Part shown: positions 10,227 through 18,366 of the stretch, in pieces
Layout: every line of letters starts with the position of its first letter
How positions within the stretch are numbered: position 1 is the first letter of the stretch
Origin: Actinomycetes bacterium
Lineage (GTDB): Bacteria > Actinomycetota > Acidimicrobiia > Acidimicrobiales > RAAP-2
Length of the DNA stretch: 64,000 bases
Reading direction: 5' to 3'
Assembly: GCA_021798955.1 (NCBI GenBank)
Contig: JAJZBK010000002.1
Location: 118,205 to 182,204 of the forward strand
Notes under the pieces: model-generated
What the model saw: only the letters and a program-made list of their open reading frames with translations
The model's database searches: none
Told to the model about the DNA's origin: nothing
Translations under genes and position numbers: made by a program

Positions 10227-10253
10227 TTGCAATTGTTTATCAGTCCGTATACA
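10227..10253 (+). promoter_or_regulatory. Candidate promoter of the small helical protein gene
   Basis: TTGCAA (10227-10232) and TATACA (10248-10253) are 15 bp apart in a notably AT-rich patch. They lie about 45 nt upstream of the ATG at 10299, which also has a strong AGGAGG site at 10288-10293. The short spacing makes the exact boxes uncertain. Confidence 0.4.
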
Positions 10254-10298
10254 CTTGCATCAACAGGCCGCATCCGCGGCGCCCATGTAGGAGGACCA

Positions 10299-10688
10299 AT
10301 GCCCCGCTTCGAACGATCACTTCCCGACCTCGACCCCGCTCAGGTGGCCCAAGAGCTCGCACGTCGGGCGCGGGACGCCGCCTACGTCGCCGTCGGCGCC
10401 GGCGTGCTCGGCTACCAACGGCTCCAGGTGCAGCGGCGAGAGCTCGAAGCGCGCCTGGGCCAGCCGCGCACCGACGTCCAGAGCCGACTGTCAACCGTGC
10501 GGGACGACGTCACTGGCGTGCTCGCAGACGTCGACCAGCGGGTCGAGGCACTCGTCGAGCAGGTCGAGGCGGTGCTGTCGCCCCTCGAGCAGCGCCTTCC
10601 CGAGCCAGCCCGCGACCTCGCCGCCCAGGCGCACGAGCTGGCACGAGACGTGCGCGCCCAGCTCCGCGAGCGGTTGACCAACGCCTGA
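10299..10688 (+). CDS. Small amphipathic helical (coiled-coil-like) protein, function unknown
   Basis: This 129-aa protein starts at ATG 10299, chosen for the AGGAGG 5 nt upstream; a longer in-frame version from 10143 has no support. After an acidic/Arg N-terminus there is a short hydrophobic stretch (AAYVAVGAGVLGYQ, about residues 28-41). Charged heptad-like helices rich in Glu, Arg, Gln, Val and Leu continue to the end. The pattern recalls phasin-like or heparin-binding-hemagglutinin-like surface-associated helical proteins, but I do not recognise the family with certainty. It has its own promoter and terminator-like hairpin, so it is a single-gene unit and may be well expressed. Function unassigned. 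Confidence 0.75.
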   Translation: MPRFERSLPDLDPAQVAQELARRARDAAYVAVGAGVLGYQRLQVQRRELEARLGQPRTDVQSRLSTVRDDVTGVLADVDQRVEALVEQVEAVLSPLEQRLPEPARDLAAQAHELARDVRAQLRERLTNA

Positions 10689-10994
10689 CCGCCCGGTCAG
10701 CGACCTCCACGACCTCGGCGCCGCCGCTCCCCCCTCGGCGACGCTGGACACGGTGGGGCACGATGCCTCACCGCCGCGGACCGGCCCCCTCCGATCCGCC
10801 GACGACGGGCCCGCTCGAGCGGGCCCGTCGTCGCGCCTGGTCTGAGCGGGAGCGCTGCTCGGGTTCCCGTCTGCCAGCACCGAGCCCCATGCCACGACAC
10901 CTGGCCACCCGATCCGTCGGCGCCGGCTCACGACGAACCCGCCGGCTCACGACGAGCTAGACGGCTCGGGACGCACCCGCCGGCTCACGACGAG
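10689..10994. other. Intergenic region between convergent genes
   Basis: Apart from the perfect palindrome at 10800-10833 and the tandem repeat beginning at 10938, nothing coding or structural is recognised here. Confidence 0.6.
10800..10833. terminator. 34-bp perfect palindrome, likely bidirectional terminator
   Basis: Two 17-nt GC-rich arms are exactly complementary, centred on ctcgag, with no spacer. It lies between the convergent small-protein gene and the epimerase gene. No T-tract follows, as is common for actinobacterial hairpin terminators. It could also be a binding site for a dimeric protein. Confidence 0.55.
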
Positions 10995-11013
10995 CTAGAC
11001 GGCTCGGGACGCC
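10938..11013. repeat. 38-bp tandem duplication that includes a stop codon
   Basis: Copies lie at 10938-10975 and 10976-11013. The second contains the stop codon and last codons of the epimerase gene (stop at 10995-10997). The first is an extra copy lying downstream of the stop. A further partial copy begins at 10921. Confidence 0.85.
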
Positions 11014-11903
11014 CGGCCTTCCCAGTCCTTGAGGACGTCAGCAAGCGTCTCGGCCAGCGGGTGCACGGGCACCCAGCCCGTGGCGCGTTGGAGACGACCC
11101 GGGTCTCCCCGCAGGACGGGGACCTCGACCGGCCGGACGAGGGCCGGGTCCACCTCGAGCTCGAGCGAAGCCCCGGCCAGCGCCACCAGCTCGTCGGCCA
11201 CTTCGCGCATCGAGACGTCCCGCCCCGAACAGACGTTGTAGACCGTTCCCGGCTCGCCCGACTCGACGAGTGCCCGATAGGCGCGCACGACGTCACGGAC
11301 GTCGGTGAAGTCGCGCCGAGCCGACAGGTTGCCCACGGCGATGGCACGCTGGCCGCTCGCCACTGCTTCCACGACCCGCTTGGCAAAGGCGGCGACGGCG
11401 AACTCAGGGGACTGCCCGGGGCCCACGTGGTTGAACGGACGCGCCACCACGACGTGCTGGCCGTGACCGCGGAACGCCTGGATGGCAACGGCCTCTGCCG
11501 CCAGCTTGCTCGCCGCATAGGGCGTGACCGGTGCCGGCGCCATGTCCTCGGTGAGCGGGAGCGCCGCTGGGTCGACCACGGCCCCGTACACCTCGGCCGA
11601 GCTCACCACGAGCACTCGTGGCGCCAGCCCGGACCGGCGGGCAGCCAGCAGCACGCTGGCCGTCCCGAGCACGTTCACTTCGAGGACCCGTAGGGGGTCG
11701 TCCCACGACCGGCCCACGTGCGACAGCGCAGCCAGGTGGTACACGACCTCGGGACGCGCCGCTTCGATGGCGGCGTGGACGGCGTCGGGGTCGGTGACGT
11801 CGACCTCGGTGTCCGTCACCTCGACGTCGTCGCCGACAGCGCGCAGGTGGTCGACCAACCAGGTGCCGACGAAGCCGCTGCCTCCGGTGATCAGGGCTCG
11901 CAC
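10995..11903 (-). CDS. NAD-dependent sugar epimerase/dehydratase (GDP-mannose dehydratase-like extended SDR)
   Basis: This 302-aa protein is a nucleotide-sugar modifying SDR. The Rossmann motif GGSGFVG follows the GTG start. The catalytic Tyr/Lys pair occurs as TPYAASKLAAEA, and a serine-bearing VVSSAEVYG strand precedes it, so the active site is intact. Similarity to GDP-6-deoxy-mannose reductase/GDP-mannose 4,6-dehydratase types is suggested by RPFNHVGPGQ and the SARRDFTDVRDVV segment. The start at 11903 is chosen because the Rossmann strand VRALITGG must be N-terminal and TAGGGT sits 7 nt upstream. It follows three GT4 genes on the same strand but has its own promoter-like box. It probably makes a deoxy-sugar donor for those enzymes. 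Confidence 0.85.
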   Translation of the reverse strand: MRALITGGSGFVGTWLVDHLRAVGDDVEVTDTEVDVTDPDAVHAAIEAARPEVVYHLAALSHVGRSWDDPLRVLEVNVLGTASVLLAARRSGLAPRVLVVSSAEVYGAVVDPAALPLTEDMAPAPVTPYAASKLAAEAVAIQAFRGHGQHVVVARPFNHVGPGQSPEFAVAAFAKRVVEAVASGQRAIAVGNLSARRDFTDVRDVVRAYRALVESGEPGTVYNVCSGRDVSMREVADELVALAGASLELEVDPALVRPVEVPVLRGDPGRLQRATGWVPVHPLAETLADVLKDWEGRASRAV

Positions 11904-11910
11904 GTCGAGC

Positions 11911-11916
11911 ACCCTA
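11911..11916 (-). promoter_or_regulatory. -10 element, likely leaderless promoter of the epimerase gene
   Basis: TAGGGT on the minus strand ends 7 nt before the GTG at 11903. It overlaps the extreme 3' end of the upstream glycosyltransferase gene. Confidence 0.4.
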
Positions 11917-13185
11917 CCGGGTGCCCCGGGCGCGCCGCCTGCCTCCACGGGCGGCGAGCCGGTACGCCCGGACGTGGGCAGCAGCGCTCGCCGACCAGGT
12001 GTGGGCCGCAGCCACGGCGAGCCCGCGACGTCGTCGATCGTCACGGTCGGGGTCCCCCGTGCCCCGCTCAGAGAGCACGACGTCGAGGACGTCGGCCAGG
12101 GCGGCTGTGTCACCGGGGTCGACGAGCAGGGCGGCGGAGCCCGCCACCTCTTCCATCGCCGTCCCTCGAGTGGTCACGAGGGTGGTCCCACAGGCCAGCG
12201 CCTCGAGGGCGGGCAGACCGAAGCCCTCGTACCGGGCCGGGTAGACGGCCGCGGCAGCGTGCCGCAACAACGCCGGGACGGCGTCGTCGGGGACGTAGCC
12301 GGTCCTGACCACCTGGCCGTCGATCCCGGCGGCGTGGAGGGCCCGCTCGACGGCGTCGCCACCCCACCCCGGTCCCCCGGCCAGCACGAGCAGCGCCTCG
12401 GGATGCCGGCGCGCCACGCGGGCAAAGGCCGCCACCAGCGTGGGGACGTCTTTGCGGGGCTCGAGGGTGCCGACGAAGACCACGAAGGGGGCACCCTGTA
12501 AGAGACGGTGGTCGATACCGCCCAGGACGACGAGGTCGCTCCCCGGGTCGGCCTCCTCGGGTGAGAAGCGACGCGCATCGACACCGTGATGGGCCACCAC
12601 CACCTCGGCGTCGGTCGGGCACCAGCGCTCGAGCTCGTCAGCCGTCACCTGGCTCGGACAGACGATGACGGTGGCCCGACGAGCCGCCACCTCGATCGCC
12701 CGACGGAACAGGAGCACCTTGGAGCGCTCGTGCCACTCGGGAGACACGAAGAAGCTCAGGTCGTGGACGGTGACGACGACGGGGAGGCGGGTGCGCTCCG
12801 GCATCGTGTAGTGGGGTGAGTGGTGGACGGCCACTGCCGCGGTGCGCAGCCGAGCCGGCAAGGCGACCTGCTCCCAGGCCAGGCGGAGCGGCCGGGGAGC
12901 CGGGGCGACGTCCACCACCTCGGCTCCCGGTGCCAGTGAGCGCCACCGAGCGGCGTCTCCCCGGCGAGCCAGCAGGACGAGCGACACCTCGTCACCAGCT
13001 GCGACGGCCTCGACCAGGCGCAACGTGTACTGGCCGGCACCAACCGGGCGGGCTGGGACCGCCGTCACGTCGACCGAGCACCGCAGCGTAGGGGGTGACG
13101 GACCATCCCCAGAGGCTCCCTTGGCTGCCCCAACCACCCGCGTGCGCTCCTCGACCCTCGTCACGGACTGCTCGCCGTCAGCCAC
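11914..13185 (-). CDS. Glycosyltransferase family 4
   Basis: This protein of about 423 aa has the GT-B fold. The N-terminal half has ARPVGAGQYTLRL and VVVTVHDLSFF. The donor domain has VFVGTLEPRKDVPTLV, LVLAGGPGWGGD and the nucleotide-sugar site ARYEGFGLPALEALACG, where the EX7E glutamates of retaining GT4 enzymes are present. The product is probably an envelope polysaccharide linkage; donor and acceptor cannot be read from sequence. The GTG at 13185 overlaps the end of the upstream GT4 gene by 8 bp (GTGGCTGA). A second GTG at 13164 is also possible. It is the third of three consecutive GT4 genes translated in series. Confidence 0.88.
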   Translation of the reverse strand: MADGEQSVTRVEERTRVVGAAKGASGDGPSPPTLRCSVDVTAVPARPVGAGQYTLRLVEAVAAGDEVSLVLLARRGDAARWRSLAPGAEVVDVAPAPRPLRLAWEQVALPARLRTAAVAVHHSPHYTMPERTRLPVVVTVHDLSFFVSPEWHERSKVLLFRRAIEVAARRATVIVCPSQVTADELERWCPTDAEVVVAHHGVDARRFSPEEADPGSDLVVLGGIDHRLLQGAPFVVFVGTLEPRKDVPTLVAAFARVARRHPEALLVLAGGPGWGGDAVERALHAAGIDGQVVRTGYVPDDAVPALLRHAAAAVYPARYEGFGLPALEALACGTTLVTTRGTAMEEVAGSAALLVDPGDTAALADVLDVVLSERGTGDPDRDDRRRRGLAVAAAHTWSASAAAHVRAYRLAARGGRRRARGTR

Positions 13186-14326
13186 GGGGACCTGCTCCGG
13201 CGACGCCAGCCCACACCGCCACGTGACGCTCCGCTGTCGTCGTCCACCGCAGGCCGGCAGCGTGCTCGGCGCCTCGCCGACGGAGGTCGTCGGCGACGTC
13301 GTCCTCGCTCGCCACGACGACGAGCGCCTCGGCGATCCCCTCCACGTCAAGGGGATCGACCTCGTTGGCAGCGCCGCCTGTGCTCGGGAGCGGGCTCGCC
13401 ACCACCGGGACCCCCGCCGCCATGGCCTCGAGGGGAGGCAGGCCGAAGCCCTCGCCGAGCGGCACGTAGGCGAGCAGCCGGGCCCGGTGGTAGAGGCCGG
13501 CGAGGACGCCAGGTGGGACACCCCCGGCCAAGACGACGCCTTCGACGGGCTGTAGCCGGTCACCCCATCCGGCGGGTCCGACCACGACCAGCGGCCACGG
13601 CTCGGGCAACCGGCGGCGCGCCTGCCCATAGGCCTCGAACAGGCGGGCGAGGTTCTTGCGCGGTTCGAGCGTTCCCACGGCCAGCAGGAACGGGGTGCCG
13701 ACTCCGAGACGGGCGAGGAGGGCGTCGGTCGCCGAGCTGTCCGGCGGCGGCAGGTGGTCGCTGCCGTGGGGCACGACCACCACGTCAGACGCCGTCGCTC
13801 CGGCGTCGACCAGCTCCGTGGCCACGACCTCGCTCGGCACGATGATGCGGGCCGCTCGCCGCAGGAGGTGCCGGAGCGCTGCCTCGTGCCACGCCCGTCC
13901 CCGAGCCGGGTAGGCCTCGGGATGCGTCCGCCACAACAGGTCGTGCACCATCGCCACCACCGGCGCGTCCCGGCTGGGTGGGGCAGCCAGCGACACGGCG
14001 TGGACGACGTCGAAGCTCCGGGGAGCCGAGAGGACGCCGGCGTCCCACAAGCGGGTGAGGACGGGACTGGGCAGTGGTACGGACCGGACAGGGAACCCAG
14101 GTCCCGCCAGCGGATCTCGACCCGCTTCCCGCCGTCGACGCCGGCTGGCCAGCACCGTGACGTCGGCGCCGGCACCGGTCTCGAGGCGACGCAGGCCCCA
14201 CAGCAGGCCGAGCGCGTAGGTGCCGATGCCACCGGGCACCGCACGCCGCAACTGCTCGGCGACGACCAGCACGCCGACTCGACGGGCACCTGGTCCGAGC
14301 GTCGGTCGACAGGGCGAGGAGCTCAT
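13178..14326 (-). CDS. Glycosyltransferase family 4
   Basis: This 382-aa GT-B fold enzyme has a glycine-rich acceptor loop PGGIGTYALGLLWGL near residues 31-45. Its VAMVHDLLWRTHPE, VGTLEPRKNLARLFEAYG and LAYVPLGEGFGLPPLEAMAAG carry the conserved EX7E pair. It closely resembles its two neighbours, suggesting that the trio arose by duplication and adds successive sugars to one glycan. The ATG start at 14326 overlaps the stop of the upstream GT4 (ATGA), and its own end overlaps the next gene. Substrates are unknown; mannosyl- or rhamnosyl-transfer would fit the surrounding sugar genes. Confidence 0.9.
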   Translation of the reverse strand: MSSSPCRPTLGPGARRVGVLVVAEQLRRAVPGGIGTYALGLLWGLRRLETGAGADVTVLASRRRRREAGRDPLAGPGFPVRSVPLPSPVLTRLWDAGVLSAPRSFDVVHAVSLAAPPSRDAPVVAMVHDLLWRTHPEAYPARGRAWHEAALRHLLRRAARIIVPSEVVATELVDAGATASDVVVVPHGSDHLPPPDSSATDALLARLGVGTPFLLAVGTLEPRKNLARLFEAYGQARRRLPEPWPLVVVGPAGWGDRLQPVEGVVLAGGVPPGVLAGLYHRARLLAYVPLGEGFGLPPLEAMAAGVPVVASPLPSTGGAANEVDPLDVEGIAEALVVVASEDDVADDLRRRGAEHAAGLRWTTTAERHVAVWAGVAGAGPRG

Positions 14327-15570
14327 GCCGCGGCGTCGCGGTAGAGGCCGACCATGCCTGCCGCACAGGCGTCCCAGGTGAACCGGCGGGACCGCTCACG
14401 ACCCTGTGCCACCAGGGCGTCGACCTCCGGTCCGCCGGCGAGCACGGCGGCCAGGGCGTCGGCCAGAGCGTCGGCGTCGCCGGGAGGCACGAGCACGGCG
14501 GCGTCGCCGACCACCTCGGGGATGGCACCGGCCCGCGTAGTGACCACGGGCACGCCGGCCGCCATCGCCTGGAGGGGAGGGAAGCCAAAGCCCTCGTAGA
14601 GGGAAGGGTAGGCGAGCACGGCGGCACCGGCGAGCAGCCGGACGAGGGCGACATCGGCCACGTAGCCGACCCGAACGACACGAGCCGCCGCCGGGGAGCG
14701 TCCCACGGCCCGTTCGACGGCATCCGCGCCCCACCCCGAGGCACCGACGATGACCAGGGCGAGCCCCGGGTCGGAGGCGGCAACCTGGGTGAAGGCGGTG
14801 ATGAGCGACGGGTAGTCCTTGCGGGGCTCGACGGTGCCGATCGCGATCACGTAGCGCTCCGTGCCCGGGGGGAGGACGACGGGCAGCTCCGGGACGACTG
14901 GAGGTCTGTGGGCGATTCCAGTGCCGCCGGCCGGCTCGGCCAGGTCGGTGAGCTCGGCCAGGTCGGTGAGCTCGGCCAGGTCGGTGAGCTCGGCCAGCAA
15001 CGGCACACCGAGGTGGACCGTGCGCACGTGGTCCGGCGTGGCGCCGAACGCGTCGACGACCTCGTCGGCTACGAAGTCCGACAAGGTGTGCACGTAGGCG
15101 CCAGCAGCGATCGCTCGCCGCACGAGATCGGGAAAGACCAAGGTGGAGCGGTCGCAGAGGTGCGGATAGCGCAAGGGGGTCAGGTCGTGCACGCTGACCA
15201 CCCGGGCAGCATGAGCGGGTGGCACCACGAAGTTCGTCCCGTGGACGACGTCGTGACGCCCGACGAACCAGTCCGCCGGCGGCCACGACAGCCGGCGCCA
15301 CGCCGCGTGCAGCGGCCGCGCCGGCATGGGCCGTTGCCCGAGGTCGACCTCCGGCGGAACGAGGGAGTCGATGCCATGGCGGCGGCGCCAGCTCACCGCG
15401 AAGGCCGACACGTCGACGTCCTGGCGGCGGGCGAGACCGCCGAGCAGCCCAGCTACGAACGCCCCGACGCCCGTCGGCCGGCCGAGCAGCGGCGTGGCGT
15501 CGAGAGCGACGGAGAGCCGGGCGGCATCCGACCGGTGTCCGTGGCGCGGCACGGCGAGAGCCTTGCACAT
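14323..15570 (-). CDS. Glycosyltransferase family 4, first gene of the GT4 trio
   Basis: This 415-aa GT-B glycosyltransferase starts at ATG 15570. The frame stays open upstream, but that part lies opposite fbiA and is not protein-like. Motifs are LDATPLLGRPTGVGAFVAGLL at the N-terminus, VVSVHDLTPLRYP, IAIGTVEPRKDYPSLI, LVIVGASGWGADAVERA and PSLYEGFGFPPLQAMAAG, with the retaining-enzyme glutamate pair. An unusual insertion between the two domains holds the hexapeptide LAELTD repeated, produced by an 18-bp repeat. The gene is divergent from fbiA across a gap of about 130 bp, and the two genes downstream are translationally coupled to it. Confidence 0.9.
   Translation of the reverse strand: MCKALAVPRHGHRSDAARLSVALDATPLLGRPTGVGAFVAGLLGGLARRQDVDVSAFAVSWRRRHGIDSLVPPEVDLGQRPMPARPLHAAWRRLSWPPADWFVGRHDVVHGTNFVVPPAHAARVVSVHDLTPLRYPHLCDRSTLVFPDLVRRAIAAGAYVHTLSDFVADEVVDAFGATPDHVRTVHLGVPLLAELTDLAELTDLAELTDLAEPAGGTGIAHRPPVVPELPVVLPPGTERYVIAIGTVEPRKDYPSLITAFTQVAASDPGLALVIVGASGWGADAVERAVGRSPAAARVVRVGYVADVALVRLLAGAAVLAYPSLYEGFGFPPLQAMAAGVPVVTTRAGAIPEVVGDAAVLVPPGDADALADALAAVLAGGPEVDALVAQGRERSRRFTWDACAAGMVGLYRDAAA
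14935..14997. repeat. 18-bp perfect tandem repeat (3.5 copies) inside a GT4 gene
   Basis: The unit ctcggccaggtcggtgag keeps frame and lengthens an inter-domain linker of the protein by repeats of six residues. Confidence 0.9.
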
Positions 15571-15702
15571 CTCGGCACCCGCGCCGGGAAGCCGGACGCC
15601 GCCCGCTGGTCGGCGCCTCACACCGGCGGTAGTGTGCCCGACCATGCACGTCCGCCGGCACCTCGCCGCCCTGGTGCGGGTCCAGCGAGCCGGCGACCGG
15701 TC

Positions 15703-16641
15703 GTGATCACGGCACTGGCCGGCGGGGTCGGTGCCGCCCGGCTCCTCGAGGGGATGGTGGAGGTCGTCGACGCTGCGACCATCACCGCCGTGGTCAACGT
15801 CGGCGACGACACCCGACTGCACGGGCTCCACATCTCTCCCGACCTCGACACGGTGCTCTACACGCTGGCCGGGCTGTCCGACCGCGGCACCGGCTGGGGG
15901 CTGGCCGGTGAGTCGTGGACGGTGATGGCCGAGCTCGAACGACTGGGTGGTGAGACCTGGTTCCGCCTCGGCGACCGCGACCTCGCCACCCACTGCTACC
16001 GCACCCACCGGCTCGACCAGGGAGCGACGCTCAGCGAGGTGACCGCCGAGCTGGCTCGGGCCCGCGGGGTCCAGGTCCGGCTCCTGCCCGTCTCGGACGA
16101 CCCGGTGCGGACCCATCTGCGCTTGGCCAGCGGTCACGAGGTGCCCTTTCAGGAGTACTTCGTACGGCTCCGGCACGACGTCGCCGTCGCTGCCGTCCGG
16201 TTCGCCGGGGCCGACCAGGCACGCCCGGCGCCAGGGGTCCTCGAGGCGGTGGACGACGCCGAAGTGGTGGTGGTGTGCCCGTCGAACCCGGTGGTCTCCA
16301 TCGGCCCCGTGGTCGCCGTCCCCGGCCTCCTCGACCACCTCCGCCGACGGCGGGACGTCGTCGTCGCGGTATCCCCCATCGTCGCCGGCGCGGCCATCAA
16401 GGGACCGGCAGCCCGGCTCATGGCCGAGTCGGGCTTCGAGCCCTCGGTAGTCGGCGTGGCGCGTTGGTACGCGCCGTGGGTCTCGACACTGGTGGTCGAC
16501 AGAGCCGACGAGGCGCTCGCTCCGGCTGTCGAGGCGGAGGGCGTGCGTTGCGTGGTCGCGGACACGGTCATGAGCGACGTCAGACGGGCCGCCGAGCTGT
16601 CCCGCGCCGTCCTCGGAGCGCTCGGGGACGGTCGGCGGTGA
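15703..16641 (+). CDS. fbiA: 2-phospho-L-lactate/enolpyruvyl transferase of F420 biosynthesis (CofD/FbiA)
   Basis: This 312-aa enzyme joins the 7,8-didemethyl-8-hydroxy-5-deazariboflavin core (Fo) to a phosphorylated three-carbon unit from a GDP-activated donor, giving (dehydro-)F420-0. The N-terminal ALAGGVGAARLLEG is the CofD GGxGxxR/K signature. NVGDDTRLHGLHISPDLDTVLY and FQEYFVRLRH are also characteristic, and VVVCPSNPVVSIGPV and AVSPIVAGAAIKGPA form the nucleotide site. All are intact. The GTG at 15703 lies next to the conserved first strand. An in-frame GTG at 15634 would add 23 poorly supported residues. The stop overlaps the start of cofE (GTGA), so the two are coupled. Confidence 0.95.
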   Translation: MITALAGGVGAARLLEGMVEVVDAATITAVVNVGDDTRLHGLHISPDLDTVLYTLAGLSDRGTGWGLAGESWTVMAELERLGGETWFRLGDRDLATHCYRTHRLDQGATLSEVTAELARARGVQVRLLPVSDDPVRTHLRLASGHEVPFQEYFVRLRHDVAVAAVRFAGADQARPAPGVLEAVDDAEVVVVCPSNPVVSIGPVVAVPGLLDHLRRRRDVVVAVSPIVAGAAIKGPAARLMAESGFEPSVVGVARWYAPWVSTLVVDRADEALAPAVEAEGVRCVVADTVMSDVRRAAELSRAVLGALGDGRR

Positions 16642-17372
16642 CCCGGGGCGACGGTGGGCTCGCCGTCCACCCGGTCGTCGGCATCGGCGCTGTCGTCCCC
16701 GGTGACGACCTGGCCGGGGTCCTCGCCTGCGCCCTCGGTCCCACCTCCAGTGTCCCCGGCGGCCTGGCCGACGGAGACGTGCTCGTCGTCACCCAGAAGG
16801 TCGTCTCGAAGGCCGAGGGGCGCCTGGTCCCCGTCGACCCCGACGACCCAGCAGCCAAGCGCCGCGTCGTCGAGTCCGAGTCGGTCCGGGTGGTCCGCCG
16901 ACGAGGCGACCTGCTCATCAGCGAGACCCGCCACGGCTTCGTCTGCGCCAACGCCGGCGTGGACCTCTCCAACGTGGAGGCCGGAACGGCAGCCCTCCTG
17001 CCAGTGGACCCCGACCGGTCAGCCCGGAGGATCCGGGCGGACCTTCGGCGCCGGTTGGGCGTCGAGGTGGGGGTCGTCATCTCCGACACGTTCGGACGCA
17101 CCTGGCGCCGAGGCGTCACCGACGTCGCCATCGGGGTAGCCGGGGTCGCAGCGGTGGTCGACCTGCGCGGGACGCCGGATGCCACCGGCCGGGTGCTCGA
17201 GGCCACCGAGGTGTGCGTGGCCGACGAGCTCGCCGGCGCCGCCGAGCTCGTCATGGGCAAGGACCGGGGCGTCCCCGCCGCCGTCGTGCGGGGCGTGGCA
17301 CCCGCCTGGCTACGGGACGGCTCCGTGGCCGAGGAGATCGTCCGGCCCCCCTCCGAAGACCTGTTCCGCTGA
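16638..17372 (+). CDS. cofE: F420-0:gamma-glutamyl ligase (CofE; N-terminal half of FbiB only)
   Basis: This 244-aa enzyme adds glutamates to F420-0 using GTP. Conserved features are GDVLVVTQKVVSKAEGR near the N-terminus, RHGFVCANAGVDLSN, VVISDTFGRTWRRGVTDVAIG, and a C-terminal ADELAGAAELVMGKD. In mycobacteria and many other actinobacteria FbiB has a further C-terminal FMN nitroreductase domain of about 200 residues that reduces the dehydro-F420 intermediate. Here the gene ends after the CofE domain and is followed 22 bp later by a convergent gene, so that activity must be elsewhere. The GTG start overlaps the fbiA stop. Confidence 0.93.
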   Translation: MTRGDGGLAVHPVVGIGAVVPGDDLAGVLACALGPTSSVPGGLADGDVLVVTQKVVSKAEGRLVPVDPDDPAAKRRVVESESVRVVRRRGDLLISETRHGFVCANAGVDLSNVEAGTAALLPVDPDRSARRIRADLRRRLGVEVGVVISDTFGRTWRRGVTDVAIGVAGVAAVVDLRGTPDATGRVLEATEVCVADELAGAAELVMGKDRGVPAAVVRGVAPAWLRDGSVAEEIVRPPSEDLFR

Positions 17373-17394
17373 CCCCCGACCGCGGCACGGCTCC

Positions 17395-18363
17395 TCACCT
17401 GGGTGCGGTCGAGCCCCCCTGCTCCCCCCGGAGGTGCTCGAGCACCGAGCGCACTCCCTCGGCCACCGTCGTCCACGCCTTCCAGCCCAGCTGCATGGCC
17501 GCTCGGGACGGGTCGAGGCTGCACCTGCGCAGCTCGCCAGGGCGGGACGGGGCGTAGCGGGGCTGGAGGTCGGAACCGACCTGCCGGGCCATCTCTGCGT
17601 AGAGCGCGTTGACCGACGTCTCGCGACCGGTGCCGATGTTGCAGACCAGCCCTCCACCCTTGGTGGCAGCGCGCACGAAGGCGTCGACCACGTCGTCGAC
17701 GAAGACGAAGTCGCGCGTCTGGTTCCCGTCGCCGACGATCGTCACCTGCTCGCCGGCCAGGAGCCGTCGACCGAAGACGGCGACCATGCCGGTCTCGCCG
17801 TGGGGGTCCTGACGGGGCCCGTACACGTTGGCCAGGGCCAGGGCCACGAACTCGAGGGTGTGGAGCTGGCGGTAGGCGACGAGGTAGTCGATGGCTGCCT
17901 TCTTCGAGACTCCAAACGGCGTGAGCGGCCGCGCCGGGAGCGACTCGCGCCAGGGGAGGTCGGAGGGATCCGGCTCGCCGTAGAGGGTCTCACCACTGGC
18001 GGCGAAGACGACTCGCCTGCATCCGGCGGCACGGGCCCCTTCGAGGACACGGAGCGTCCCCAGCACGTTCACCTCCGCGTCGAAGACCGGGTCGGCGACC
18101 GAGATCCCGTCGTCGGCCTGGGCGGCGAGGTGGAAGACCACCTCGGGGCGGCGGAGGGTGAGGACGTCGACCACCTCGGGCGAGCGCACGTCCAGGTGGT
18201 GAACCGTGAGGCGACGGCCACTGCCCGCCCGCGCCTCAGCCAGGTTGACCAGCGAGCCGCTCGACAGATCGTCGACGACGTCGACAGTCGCTCCTTCGGC
18301 AAGCAGGCGGTCGACCAGCGTCGACCCGATGAAACCGGCGCCTCCGGTCACCAGCGCCCGCAC
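17395..18363 (-). CDS. UDP-glucose 4-epimerase-like SDR with catalytic Tyr replaced by Phe
   Basis: This 322-aa extended SDR of the GalE type has the NAD-binding GGAGFIG at 7-13, DDLSSG, FHLAAQADDGISVADP, and AASGETLYGE at about 121-130. In the usual YxxxK site the sequence reads TPFGVSKK: residue 150 is Phe (codon ttt on the minus strand at 17916-17914) and Lys154 is kept. Loss of the Tyr hydroxyl should cripple ordinary epimerase chemistry unless another residue acts. The rest of the fold looks healthy, including GDGNQTRDFVFVDDVV. It is the last gene of the rmlB-to-here operon (3 bp after the nucleotidyltransferase gene). It may be a mutated epimerase, a binding protein or an enzyme with altered chemistry. 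Confidence 0.82.
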   Translation of the reverse strand: MRALVTGGAGFIGSTLVDRLLAEGATVDVVDDLSSGSLVNLAEARAGSGRRLTVHHLDVRSPEVVDVLTLRRPEVVFHLAAQADDGISVADPVFDAEVNVLGTLRVLEGARAAGCRRVVFAASGETLYGEPDPSDLPWRESLPARPLTPFGVSKKAAIDYLVAYRQLHTLEFVALALANVYGPRQDPHGETGMVAVFGRRLLAGEQVTIVGDGNQTRDFVFVDDVVDAFVRAATKGGGLVCNIGTGRETSVNALYAEMARQVGSDLQPRYAPSRPGELRRCSLDPSRAAMQLGWKAWTTVAEGVRSVLEHLRGEQGGSTAPR

Positions 18364-18366
18364 CGC

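Noticed and set aside
13655..13670. Sequence like a tRNA T-loop (ggttcgagc)
   Set aside because: It lies inside a GT4 gene and no cloverleaf can be drawn around it; no tRNA was found in the window.
15634..15702. Earlier GTG start for fbiA
   Set aside because: It would add 23 residues without CofD similarity, and a TAGTGT box overlaps it. 15703 keeps the conserved N-terminus, though the choice is not certain.
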